A stretch of DNA of 40,339 nt, taken from Geitlerinema sp. S16. Its GTDB lineage: Bacteria; Cyanobacteriota; Cyanobacteriia; Cyanobacteriales; Geitlerinemataceae. Of this stretch, positions 9,138 through 16,649 are shown piece by piece (the first letter of the stretch is position 1; each line of letters starts with the position of its first letter). Location: NCBI GenBank assembly GCA_011390275.1, contig JAABST010000040.1:1-40339 (forward strand). The letters are read 5' to 3'. Position numbers and translations under genes: made by a program. Below the pieces are notes generated by a model. The model was given only the letters and a program-made list of their open reading frames with translations. It made no database searches and was not told the origin of the DNA.

Positions 9138-9210
9138 ACGCTCTGCGTCGCGAGCTTGCGGGACGCAGAGCGTCCTAGAAGGCATTCCTGCGCGGAGCGT
9201 GGGAACGATG
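9101..9210. repeat. 110-bp nested palindromic repeat element
   Basis: Outer arms CATCGTTCC (9101-9109) and GGAACGATG (9202-9210) are perfect inverted repeats, continued imperfectly inwards by CGCTC/GAGCG blocks. Inner arms GACGCTCTGCGTC (9137-9149) and GACGCAGAGCGTC (9162-9174) are a perfect 13-bp inverted repeat around a 12-base loop. The whole element can fold into one long cruciform-like hairpin. It resembles small dispersed palindromic repeats of cyanobacterial genomes with GTTCCCACGC/GCGTGGGAAC ends. It has inserted into or replaced the 3' end of the antitoxin gene. Confidence 0.8.
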
Positions 9211-9259
9211 ATATTGTTTCTGTTATTGTGAAGTAACCACTGTCTAGCGCACTCTGTTC

Positions 9260-10825
9260 ATGAAAAATTCGATTCTTTACTTAATTCCAGGAAGTAAACA
9301 ATTTAAACGTGGAAACAAGCCTCTTGCAGTGATATATTTTCTGATCACAGCTATTGGTTATATTTCTGGATTTTTTCCGGGCTTTTTTATTCATATTCTC
9401 TATCTATTTCTGTCTTACAGGAAATCTTTTGGTTTGCTTCTAGAAGTTGATCAAAAGTCTCAACTAACTCAAAGATTAGAGAAAGAAGTACAAGAGAAAG
9501 AAGAAGCTTTAGAGCGCTTGAAGAACTCTCTTGAATCAATCACAAGCCGCCTGTCTATTTCTGGAGATTTGGAAAGCTTAAATGCAGAAAAAGAACAGAA
9601 AGAGATTGAGCTAGAACATATTACTCGCAAAAAACAAGAACAGCTCGCAGCCTTAGAATTAGCTGACGATATCTCTGCACTGAAAGGTCGGTTAAATGAG
9701 CTTTATAAAACAAGACAAGAAATAAAAGACACAATCGGAAGCTTGCGTGAAGAGGTTAAAGCATTAGAAGAAGAGCAGATTCTTCAATCCTATGGATTTT
9801 ATGAAGCAAAGTACAGCTTTCCTGACTCTAAAGACTACCAAGATCAGTTGGATGTGATCAAGACAAATCAGAAAAAGATTTTGAAGTCCAAACAAGCAAC
9901 GATCTTTGGTCAAACTTGGGTTGTTGAGGGAAGTGAGGCCAAGGGTAAGAAGATGATGGATGACTACTCTAAACTTATGCTTCGTGCCTTCAATGGTGAA
10001 TGTGATGCTGCTATATCAAAGGTTCGATATAACAATATCACAACGATGGAAAAGCGAATTCAGCGAAGTTTTGATGCACTTAATAAGCTGGGCAAAGTAA
10101 ATAAGTGTGAAATATGGGATGAGTACTATAGCTTGAAATTAAAAGAGCTTCAATTAACCCATGAATATCAAGAGAAAAAGCAAGAAGAGCAAGAAGAGCA
10201 GCGCTTTTTAAGAGAGCAAATGAGAGAGGAGCAGAAAGCTCTAAAAGAGTTTGAGAAAGCTCGTCAAGAAGCTGAAAAAGAGGAGTCTCAATATCAGAAA
10301 GCACTAGAAAAAGCTCGTCAAGAATTTGTAGGAGTTTCTAAAGGAGAGCAAGAAAAACTCCAACTTGAAATTGATGCATTAGAGCAAAAATTAAAAGAGG
10401 CGGAACAACGTTCAGAGCGTGCCAAGTCTCGGGCACAAATGACTAAATCAGGATACGTATATGTCATATCAAATATCGGTTCATTCGGAGAGGATATCTA
10501 TAAAATTGGTATGACTCGACGAGAAGATCCAGATGTGCGTATTCGAGAGCTTAGTGATGCTTCTGTGCCATTTCCATTTGATATTCATGCACAGATTTGG
10601 TCAGAACATGCACCGGCTTTGGAAAGCAAGTTACATCAATTTTTTGGTGATCGACGACTTAATAAAGCGAATGAAAGAAAGGAGTTTTTCCAAGTATCTC
10701 TTGAGGAAATCGAAGCTGCGGTTGATCAATTATTAAAAGATGAACCAGATTCTAATATATCCTTACATTTCACAAAAGTTGCGGAAGCAGAAGAGTATCG
10801 CAAGACGATGCAATTAAGCAAATAG
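9260..10825 (+). CDS. Membrane-anchored coiled-coil protein with DUF4041 and T5orf172 (GIY-YIG-like) domain
   Basis: A 521-residue protein of unproven function. Seen: an N-terminal LIPGSKQFKRGNK stretch followed by a hydrophobic hairpin (about 22-50) resembling TM2-like membrane anchors; long charged coiled coils (about 63-190 and 300-395); a central region resembling DUF4041 (about 190-330); and a C-terminal T5orf172/MUG113 domain (398-490). That last domain shows GYVYV (398-402), YKIG (414-417), a conserved arginine/glutamate RIRELS segment and LESKLHQFF (E455, H459), the layout of a GIY-YIG-type nuclease fold. DUF4041 plus T5orf172 fusions are known from phage- and mobile-element-linked genes; the membrane hairpin is less usual. 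No clear ribosome binding site. The gene is AT-rich and has no HIP1 octamer that I can see. DNA cleavage is inferred from the fold only. Confidence 0.8.
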   Translation: MKNSILYLIPGSKQFKRGNKPLAVIYFLITAIGYISGFFPGFFIHILYLFLSYRKSFGLLLEVDQKSQLTQRLEKEVQEKEEALERLKNSLESITSRLSISGDLESLNAEKEQKEIELEHITRKKQEQLAALELADDISALKGRLNELYKTRQEIKDTIGSLREEVKALEEEQILQSYGFYEAKYSFPDSKDYQDQLDVIKTNQKKILKSKQATIFGQTWVVEGSEAKGKKMMDDYSKLMLRAFNGECDAAISKVRYNNITTMEKRIQRSFDALNKLGKVNKCEIWDEYYSLKLKELQLTHEYQEKKQEEQEEQRFLREQMREEQKALKEFEKARQEAEKEESQYQKALEKARQEFVGVSKGEQEKLQLEIDALEQKLKEAEQRSERAKSRAQMTKSGYVYVISNIGSFGEDIYKIGMTRREDPDVRIRELSDASVPFPFDIHAQIWSEHAPALESKLHQFFGDRRLNKANERKEFFQVSLEEIEAAVDQLLKDEPDSNISLHFTKVAEAEEYRKTMQLSK

Positions 10826-10829
10826 ATCT

Positions 10830-10868
10830 AAAAAAGGAGAGTCTCTATGTTAAGGACTCTCCTTTTTT
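10830..10868. terminator. Bidirectional intrinsic terminator between convergent genes
   Basis: A perfect 14-bp inverted repeat, AAAAAAGGAGAGTC (10830-10843) and GACTCTCCTTTTTT (10855-10868), with an 11-base loop. The A tract on one side and T tract on the other make it work in both directions. It sits four bases after the stop of the coiled-coil gene and three bases from the stop of the convergent YidD-like gene. Confidence 0.95.
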
Positions 10869-10871
10869 AGA

Positions 10872-11222
10872 TTATCTGGGGGGTGAAATTCCCATCATTC
10901 TCATCGAATCAAAACGATTAAGAATCGCAGGACTGATTTCTGTTTGCGAGAACTGTTCTCCGGTTGAAGTTAAAAGCTCTACCTCTTGGTTCGAGTTTAA
11001 GTAAAGCGTATAATCAGGATTACAACGCTTCAATTGTAATTTTGTGAGCTGCCAAGCTTTTCTGAATGAGTGCTGTTTGAAAAAAGAAATAGCACGGCGC
11101 GAACAGCTAGGATTAAACAAACACGTTTTCCTAAAAAAAGGGCGTCCAACAAGTTGATAAAGCTTGATTGTTGCGATTGCAAGACAGCATGAAATTCGGC
11201 CAATTTTATTCCTGAGCAGCAT
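10872..11222 (-). CDS. YidD-like membrane protein insertion efficiency factor
   Basis: Resembles the YidD family (haemolytic domain, PF01809), small proteins that help YidC-dependent membrane protein insertion. Seen in the 116-residue protein: an N-terminal amphipathic/hydrophobic helix, then the family core FNPSCSRRAISFFKQHSF with two cysteines (C in TCLF and PSCS), followed by a basic helix and RCNPDY where the family has RCHP. A C-terminal extension of about 45 residues is not part of the usual domain. Normal yidD genes lie in the rpmH-rnpA-yidC cluster; this one does not, and is AT-rich. Its ATG at 11222 overlaps the end of the upstream gene by 17 bases, so the two are probably translationally coupled. 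Likely a second, accessory YidD. Confidence 0.72.
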   Translation of the reverse strand: MLLRNKIGRISCCLAIATIKLYQLVGRPFFRKTCLFNPSCSRRAISFFKQHSFRKAWQLTKLQLKRCNPDYTLYLNSNQEVELLTSTGEQFSQTEISPAILNRFDSMRMMGISPPR

Positions 11223-11517
11223 AGCTTATCGTATTAGAGTTGAATTTTACCGCAGTACCCCACGCAAAAATTTCTAGAGATTGAGAGCCGCCAGTGCAAG
11301 AAGGTGAAACACCAATACGGTTTTGGAAATTAACAAAAATTAATGCATCTGCACCTCTTGAGTTCGCACTCATTTGTAACGACTCTAGAGCTTTAGCATA
11401 AGCTTTTGGAACATCAAAGTTAATGTTGCCGCACCCTTCCGGAGTAGTGCTAGCAAATCCAGAAACGATGCCAATAACTTCGTAGCTCCCTGGGATATCG
11501 CCTGAACTAGTTTTCAT
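11206..11517 (-). CDS. YbjQ/DUF74-like protein
   Basis: A 103-residue protein resembling the YbjQ (UPF0145, DUF74, formerly called heavy-metal-binding) family. The opening YEVIGIVSG strand, the AKALESLQMSANSRGADALIFVNF helix-strand region and the final WGTAVKF strand match the family layout, in which small proteins assemble into rings. Biological role is not established for the family. A serine/cysteine-containing insert (PSCTGGSQ) separates the last strands. It is the first gene of a two-gene minus-strand unit and overlaps the start of the YidD-like gene. AT-rich like the rest of this segment. Start ATG at 11517. Confidence 0.6.
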   Translation of the reverse strand: MKTSSGDIPGSYEVIGIVSGFASTTPEGCGNINFDVPKAYAKALESLQMSANSRGADALIFVNFQNRIGVSPSCTGGSQSLEIFAWGTAVKFNSNTISYAAQE

Positions 11518-12033
11518 TTGCCGAAATTTTGATAAACGTCAATCGAAATTATACTTTCTATCGTTCCCATTCTCTGCTTGCAGCGTTAAATAAAAACAAC
11601 CTAGCCCCCACCCATTTCCCGAACTTATCTTGAACGACTTAATCGCTCCGAAACTGAGTCGGAACCCAATCTTAAACCCACGACAAATAATTAAATAAAA
11701 CCACATATAACCGATGTCACACAGGTAACTAACCGCCATCCGATCGCTCAGTCAAAAAAATGACGGTGCGCGTCGTAATTGTGCATTGTGCAACACCACG
11801 ACAGACACGCCCTAATCTTGCCCATCGGAACCCTCCCCGATCGCAACACAACAAAACCGACACGATCACGCCCCAAACCCTCACCCGCGATCGATTACAG
11901 CACTTTTAGAAAAATTCGCGTCGGATCAGACATAACGCCGCCCGTCCCCGGAGCGCCACCAGAGGACAGTCCTCGTGAACAACGATCGCGATCCCATCTC
12001 AGCCCTGTTCGACTTTCTGGGCATAACCGACTT
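11518..12033. other. Gene-poor gap at the right edge of the accessory segment
   Basis: About 500 bases without a convincing gene. Composition changes inside it: AT-rich up to about 11740, then GC-rich and CGATCG-containing. This marks the right boundary of the accessory segment. Open frames here (11539-11739 minus, 11779-12258 plus) have no recognisable domains and poor coding character. A short tandem ATTGTGC repeat lies near 11780-11791. Confidence 0.4.
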
Positions 12034-12465
12034 TTACACCGATCGCCACGGGAAATGCTGACGCACCACATCCCAGCCCGAACACCGCCAACCATCAACA
12101 TGGCTAGTGATCACACCACCACACACCACCAGATCACTCCAACCCGAAATCGTCACACGTGGCGACCAGGGCAGCGGTGTCGTCCAACTCAGCGTCCACT
12201 CCGTCCGAATGTCGAAGGTAGCGGCATCGTGACCCGGTTGATAACGGATGTCGTGTAAATCAAGCTGTGGCTGCTTAAACCAGCGATCGATAAACGCGAT
12301 CGTCTGGCGATAACGCGCCAGACCCCGAAACTCACTCGTCGGATCTTTAAAATAAACATCCGACGCATAAATCTCGTAGGTCTGATCCTTCGGAAAACAA
12401 GCGTAATCGTTTCGCAGAATATCGATGATGGCGTCAATATCGCGGGTTGAAGGGTTCGCGTTCAT
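12034..12465 (-). CDS. DUF2358 domain protein (NTF2-like fold)
   Basis: A 143-residue member of DUF2358, a family of cyanobacteria and plants with a SnoaL/NTF2-like fold and no established function. Seen: the N-terminal LRNDYACFPKDQTYEIYA region followed by DVYFKDPTSEFRGLARYRQTI, the core signature, then WSPRVTISGWSDLVV strands. I prefer the ATG at 12465 because GAGGAA lies five bases before it; an ATG at 12480 has no ribosome binding site. It starts 26 bases after the rel stop codon on the same strand, so it is probably co-transcribed with rel. Whether that reflects a link to stringent response is inference. Confidence 0.85.
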   Translation of the reverse strand: MNANPSTRDIDAIIDILRNDYACFPKDQTYEIYASDVYFKDPTSEFRGLARYRQTIAFIDRWFKQPQLDLHDIRYQPGHDAATFDIRTEWTLSWTTPLPWSPRVTISGWSDLVVCGGVITSHVDGWRCSGWDVVRQHFPWRSV

Positions 12466-12491
12466 CGCTTCCTCAGGCATTAACTGATCGA

Positions 12492-14774
12492 TTAACCGTG
12501 GAACACACGGCGCAGATGTAGCACATCGCCCATCTGACGAATTTGGGCGAACATGCGATCGAGCTGATTGAGATCGTGGATGCCGACGCCGAGGTCAATC
12601 ACCGCCGGTTTGCCCGCATGGGTATGCACCTGGGCGCTGTGGACGTTGATGTCATGATCCCGCAAACGCGACAAAATATCGTTCAGCACACCGACCCGAT
12701 CGATGACCTCGATCGACACATCGATCGGATACGTCGGCGATCGTTTTCCATCCACCTTAACGCTGGGATTCCAGCTCACGGGGATCAGCCGTTCACCCGG
12801 CACATTATTCGTATTTGGGCAGCCCTGACCGTGGATCGAAATGCCGCGATCGCGTGTCACCACCCCCAAAATTGGCTCGCCCGGAATCGGCTTACAACAG
12901 CCCGCAATATGGTGCAACATCCCCTCAATCCCGCGAATCGGATCGGTGCTGTGTGCCTCTTCGCCCTGCGTCTGACCCGACGGTTTGATGTGCATCGGTA
13001 GCTCATCCGCCAAAGTCGCATCAGACTTCGGCTCATCCTTTGGCTGCAATGCCTTAACCGCGACTTGCAGCCGGTTCACCACTTGGTTGAGCGTAATGTA
13101 ACCATACCCAACCCCTGCAAGTAGATCCTCGACACTGTGATAATTGCAGCGCTCCGCCACAATCTGCATCGGTTCCGATTTAAGCAAAGCTTCAAATCCT
13201 TTCTTACCCAACTCTTTTTCCAGCAGCTCACGACCCCGCGCAATATTGTCGTCACGGTGTGACTTTTTAAACCAGCTCCGAATGCGGTTATGGGCGCTAT
13301 GGGTAACGGTGAAGTTGAGCCAGTCGAGGCTGGGATGGCTATTTTTTTGCGTAATAATTTCGACGATATCGCCGTTATGTAGCACCGTGTCGAGGGTGAC
13401 CATACGACCGTTGACCTTCGCGCCCGCACAGTGGTTCCCCACCTCGGTATGAATGCGATAGGCAAAGTCCACCGGTGTCGCGCCCCGCTTGAGGGGGATC
13501 ACGTCACTGGTCGGCGTAAAGACATAAACATCATCGTCAAACAGCTTGTCTTTGATGCCTTCCATGTACTCACTGGCGTCGGACTTGAGATCATCTTGCC
13601 AGTCGAGCAGTTGACGCAGCCAGGTGAATTTGGTGTCATCGTCCGACATCTGGGCATTGGAGCCGCTTTCTTTGTATTTCCAATGGGCGGCGATCCCGTA
13701 TTCCGCGACGTGGTGCATTTCGTAGGTGCGGATTTGAACCTCGATCGGGCGTTGGCTTTGGCGACCCATCACGCCGGTGTGTAGCGACTGATAGCGGTTG
13801 GGTTTGGGCAGGCCAATGTAATCCTTAAAACGACCGGGAATCGGACGAAAGGCATCATGCACGATCGACAACGCACGATAGCAATCGCCATTATTCGCAA
13901 CAATGATCCGAATTGCCGCGATGTCATAAATTTCGCTGAAATCTTTATGCTGCTTTGTCATCTTGTTATGGATGCCGTACAGATGTTTCGGGCGACCACT
14001 GACCTCAAAGTCTTTGATGTCGAGCTGCTTGAGTCGTTCCGTGATTGTGGATGTGACCTGAGAAAGCCGAGACTCACGATCGGCTCGTTTATCAGCGATG
14101 AGATCGCGAATTTTTCCATAGGCTTCAGAGTCGAGATACTTAAACGATAAATCTTCAAGTTCCCACTTGAATCGTCCGATCCCCAAGCGGTTAGCCAGGG
14201 GCGCGAAAATATCGAGGGTTTCACGCGCGATTCGCTCCTGTTTCTGTGGCGCTAGATGTTCGAGCGTCCGCATATTGTGTAATCGATCGGCAAGCTTCAC
14301 CACAATGACACGAATATCTTTGGCCATCGCCAAAAACATCCGGCGAAAGTTTTCGGCTTGGTGCTCTTTTTTACTCGAAAACTCAAACTTCGAGAGCTTC
14401 GTCACCCCTTCGACCAGGCCGCGCACCTCCACCCCGAAATGTTCTTCGATATCGTCCGCTGTCACCTCCGTATCTTCGACCACATCGTGCAAAAAGCCTG
14501 CCGCAATCATGGCGCCACCACCACCCAAATCACGCAGCAGCCCCGCCACCGCCACCGGATGCGCAATATACGGTTCGCCCGATTTGCGGCATTGATTCGC
14601 GTGCAGAGCGTAGGCGAAATTAAAGGCACGAGCGATCATCTGACGCTCATCGATCGATAAATTCGCGACGAACGCTTGGGGATAGCTCGGTTCGAGGCAC
14701 GCTTTGAGCCAGTCCGGAAGATCAATGGAGCGATCGAAAGAGCAGGCCGTCTCAGAGGAAAATGTGGCAATCAT
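12492..14774 (-). CDS. Bifunctional (p)ppGpp synthetase/hydrolase (RelA/SpoT, Rsh)
   Basis: Makes and degrades the alarmone (p)ppGpp in the stringent response. The 760-residue protein has the full long-Rsh layout: hydrolase HD domain with H72 and the H96-D97-x-x-E100-D101 motif, both required for hydrolysis; synthetase domain with DIAAIRIIV, KDYIGLPKPNRYQSLHT and EVQIRT; a TGS domain after about 410; and a C-terminal ACT domain from about 680. Because both catalytic halves look intact it should be bifunctional, as expected for the single Rsh of most cyanobacteria. Start ATG at 14774; no strong ribosome binding site is visible. The upstream 630 bases are gene-free and likely hold its promoter. 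Confidence 0.96.
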   Translation of the reverse strand: MIATFSSETACSFDRSIDLPDWLKACLEPSYPQAFVANLSIDERQMIARAFNFAYALHANQCRKSGEPYIAHPVAVAGLLRDLGGGGAMIAAGFLHDVVEDTEVTADDIEEHFGVEVRGLVEGVTKLSKFEFSSKKEHQAENFRRMFLAMAKDIRVIVVKLADRLHNMRTLEHLAPQKQERIARETLDIFAPLANRLGIGRFKWELEDLSFKYLDSEAYGKIRDLIADKRADRESRLSQVTSTITERLKQLDIKDFEVSGRPKHLYGIHNKMTKQHKDFSEIYDIAAIRIIVANNGDCYRALSIVHDAFRPIPGRFKDYIGLPKPNRYQSLHTGVMGRQSQRPIEVQIRTYEMHHVAEYGIAAHWKYKESGSNAQMSDDDTKFTWLRQLLDWQDDLKSDASEYMEGIKDKLFDDDVYVFTPTSDVIPLKRGATPVDFAYRIHTEVGNHCAGAKVNGRMVTLDTVLHNGDIVEIITQKNSHPSLDWLNFTVTHSAHNRIRSWFKKSHRDDNIARGRELLEKELGKKGFEALLKSEPMQIVAERCNYHSVEDLLAGVGYGYITLNQVVNRLQVAVKALQPKDEPKSDATLADELPMHIKPSGQTQGEEAHSTDPIRGIEGMLHHIAGCCKPIPGEPILGVVTRDRGISIHGQGCPNTNNVPGERLIPVSWNPSVKVDGKRSPTYPIDVSIEVIDRVGVLNDILSRLRDHDINVHSAQVHTHAGKPAVIDLGVGIHDLNQLDRMFAQIRQMGDVLHLRRVFHG

Positions 14775-15409
14775 GGTGTCAGACCAGAGGTAGATCAGGG
14801 ATCAGCAGAAAACAAAACACAACGGGCATATTGCGCTAAGTATTGATGCGAAAATGTCGCGATCGCCTTGATGTCAAGAGATAGATGCAAATCGCGAGAC
14901 AGATAGCGTAGCGTACACTACAAAAACGCTCGAACTTCACAGGGGGTTAATCACCTCAGTTGATAAGCTCCAAGGCCGATCAAAAACCGCCTTGCAGTGC
15001 CACACCCGCCGCGAGCCAAGCTTGATGCATGAACGTTTGTTTTAGATCACAGGTCTAGACACACGTCTAAACACTGAGTTCATATGCTACTGAATCTTTC
15101 GCTACTTGCTTTTAAGGAAATTGAAAAGAATCGTTAAACAGATCTTATTCCTAGCCTACAATCGAGACAAAAAAAATGCTCGTTCTTAAATCTGTTGTTA
15201 ATGTAGATCGAGCAACAGGGTTCTGAGCTTCTTTCGATTGATTTAGGGATCTCTCACCCTCCGGGAACAGAGTGATGATCGTCAAACCCCTGTTTGAGGA
15301 TGTCAGATTCAGGCATTCCGGCTCACACATTCAAAGCTGAATTGTGTGATCGATGCGATCGATTTATGATGCAAGTCCGGATTGCATTGACGAAATTGAA
15401 CGAAATTGA
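14775..15409. other. Long divergent intergenic region between rel and patD-like gene
   Basis: About 635 bases with no gene I can support. Noted: a short palindrome GTCTAGAC followed by the related GTCTAAAC (about 15053-15070), an A7 run (15170-15176), and a tandem GAAATTGAAC/GAAATTGAAT just before the rightward start (15391-15410). A small RNA is possible in 15130-15370 but no family is recognisable. Confidence 0.4.
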
Positions 15410-15910
15410 ATGAACTCACTCAGTAGCGTTGCGAGGCAGACTATGGTTCTTTCACTAGCTCGTCAGAATTTTTATCGACAGTTTGGCGATCGTCTAGCGC
15501 GGTTGACTGAAGAGGCGCGATCGCAGTCCAGTCAGGAAGTCTCGGACGGTGTCACCCGAGATTGGATGGCATTGATCGCGACGCTTCAGCATGAATTTCA
15601 GCACGATGTGATTGAATCGCTAGAACCGGAAGTGAATGAGCTGAACGGTCGAGTTCAATCGATCGAGACAGAAATTTTTCGCGTGCTAAAACTATTGGCG
15701 ACGGACTTTCTCTTTCTAAAGTCCGCCAAACAACCGCCAACGCTACGTCTGAGGCATCAACAGTTTTGCGATCGTCTGACCGCTGCCACCGCCTACAGTC
15801 AAGCGATTATGGCACTCGCACAGTCGGAAGCCCCCGAGCCATCCCCCGAACCACCTCCCGATCCGGCAACCCCTGACCCAACCACCTCGATCCCCACAAC
15901 GCAGCCCTAA
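15410..15910 (+). CDS. PatD-like heterocyst-frequency protein family
   Basis: The middle of this 166-residue protein resembles PatD, a cytoplasmic protein that affects heterocyst frequency in Anabaena and has relatives in non-heterocystous cyanobacteria. Seen: a predicted helix pair with LQHEFQHDVIESLEPEV, then the best matching segment, FRVLKLLATDFLFLKSAKQ followed by RQQFCDRL-like helices (about 92-140). The last 30 residues are a proline-rich, low-complexity tail (EPSPEPPPDPATPDP) not typical of the family. The ATG at 15410 is followed by another at 15443, which could be the true start. Assignment rests on a family resemblance without catalytic residues, so it is moderate. Confidence 0.6.
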   Translation: MNSLSSVARQTMVLSLARQNFYRQFGDRLARLTEEARSQSSQEVSDGVTRDWMALIATLQHEFQHDVIESLEPEVNELNGRVQSIETEIFRVLKLLATDFLFLKSAKQPPTLRLRHQQFCDRLTAATAYSQAIMALAQSEAPEPSPEPPPDPATPDPTTSIPTTQP

Positions 15911-16064
15911 GCGCGACCTGCATGACCCAGCGCCGTTCGTTCAGCGAGTTCAGCCGTCTTCACCTCTCACGTATGATTCGATCGCTCAACGGATCGTAAG
16001 ATCCGGTGACGTGCTTGTTTCTTTCTCTGTCTTGCTGCTGTTTAGCTGTCCCGTTCTTCACGTC

Positions 16065-16637
16065 ATGCAATCGCCCAAAGACTCCAGCGCTACATTAATT
16101 GAAGAGGTTCTACCGGAAGGGTTGGTCGTTCTCCGTTGCCCCAGCACGGGGGGCTTCTGGCTTGAACGATCGCACTATGACCACTGGCTGGCGAGCCATC
16201 ATGGTGCGATCGCATCGATCCCGGACATCGTGAGTCGATTGGGTACGATTGAGACGATCCCCGCCTTGGAGGATGGCCGCGCTGCCCTTTGTCCGGCGAC
16301 GGGGCGTTTTTTGATCCGTGCCCGAGTCGATACGCGATCGCCCTTTTATGTGGAGCGATCGCCGGAGGGGGGCAACTTTTGGATTGATCCGGGCGAATGG
16401 GATGTGCTGACCGAGTTAGGATTAGCAGGTCAGCTCGATCTCCTCTTTTCGTCCGAATGGCAGGCTAAGTTACGCGATTATCAGCAAGTCGAGCGGCAAA
16501 AACAGGCGACGATCGATAAGCTCGGTGCGGATTTGGCGCGTCAGGTGTTCGATCTCGCCGAGGCGTTGCGGGAGCATCCCCAGGGCGATTTTGGCGTGGC
16601 TTATTTGATGCAGCAGTTCGATCGAGCCAAGGTGTAG
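16065..16637 (+). CDS. Zinc-ribbon (zf-TFIIB-like) family protein with lost cysteines
   Basis: Resembles a cyanobacterial family with two TFIIB-type zinc ribbons followed by a helical tail. The layout is kept: a first RCPSTGGFWLERSHYDHWL block (about 22-41), a second CPATGRF block and a FWIDPGEWDVL block, then the LFSSEWQAKLR helix and a C-terminal segment ending in YLMQQF. However, the CxxC pairs that normally bind zinc are reduced to single cysteines (CPST, CPAT) or lost (SPEGG where NCNG-like sequence is expected). Metal binding is therefore unlikely. Start ATG at 16065 is preferred; an upstream GTG at 16011 would add an 18-residue hydrophobic leader ending LLLFSC, which could also be read as a weak lipoprotein-like signal. 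Confidence 0.6.
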   Translation: MQSPKDSSATLIEEVLPEGLVVLRCPSTGGFWLERSHYDHWLASHHGAIASIPDIVSRLGTIETIPALEDGRAALCPATGRFLIRARVDTRSPFYVERSPEGGNFWIDPGEWDVLTELGLAGQLDLLFSSEWQAKLRDYQQVERQKQATIDKLGADLARQVFDLAEALREHPQGDFGVAYLMQQFDRAKV

Positions 16638-16649
16638 ATTCTAGACGCT

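Noticed and set aside
11539..11739. 66-residue minus-strand frame upstream of the YbjQ-like gene
   Set aside because: Hydrophobic-looking but with no family resemblance or ribosome binding site; compositional chance is likely.
11779..12258. 159-residue plus-strand frame
   Set aside because: Overlaps the DUF2358 gene on the opposite strand, Pro/Arg/Thr-rich with no recognisable domain and no ribosome binding site.
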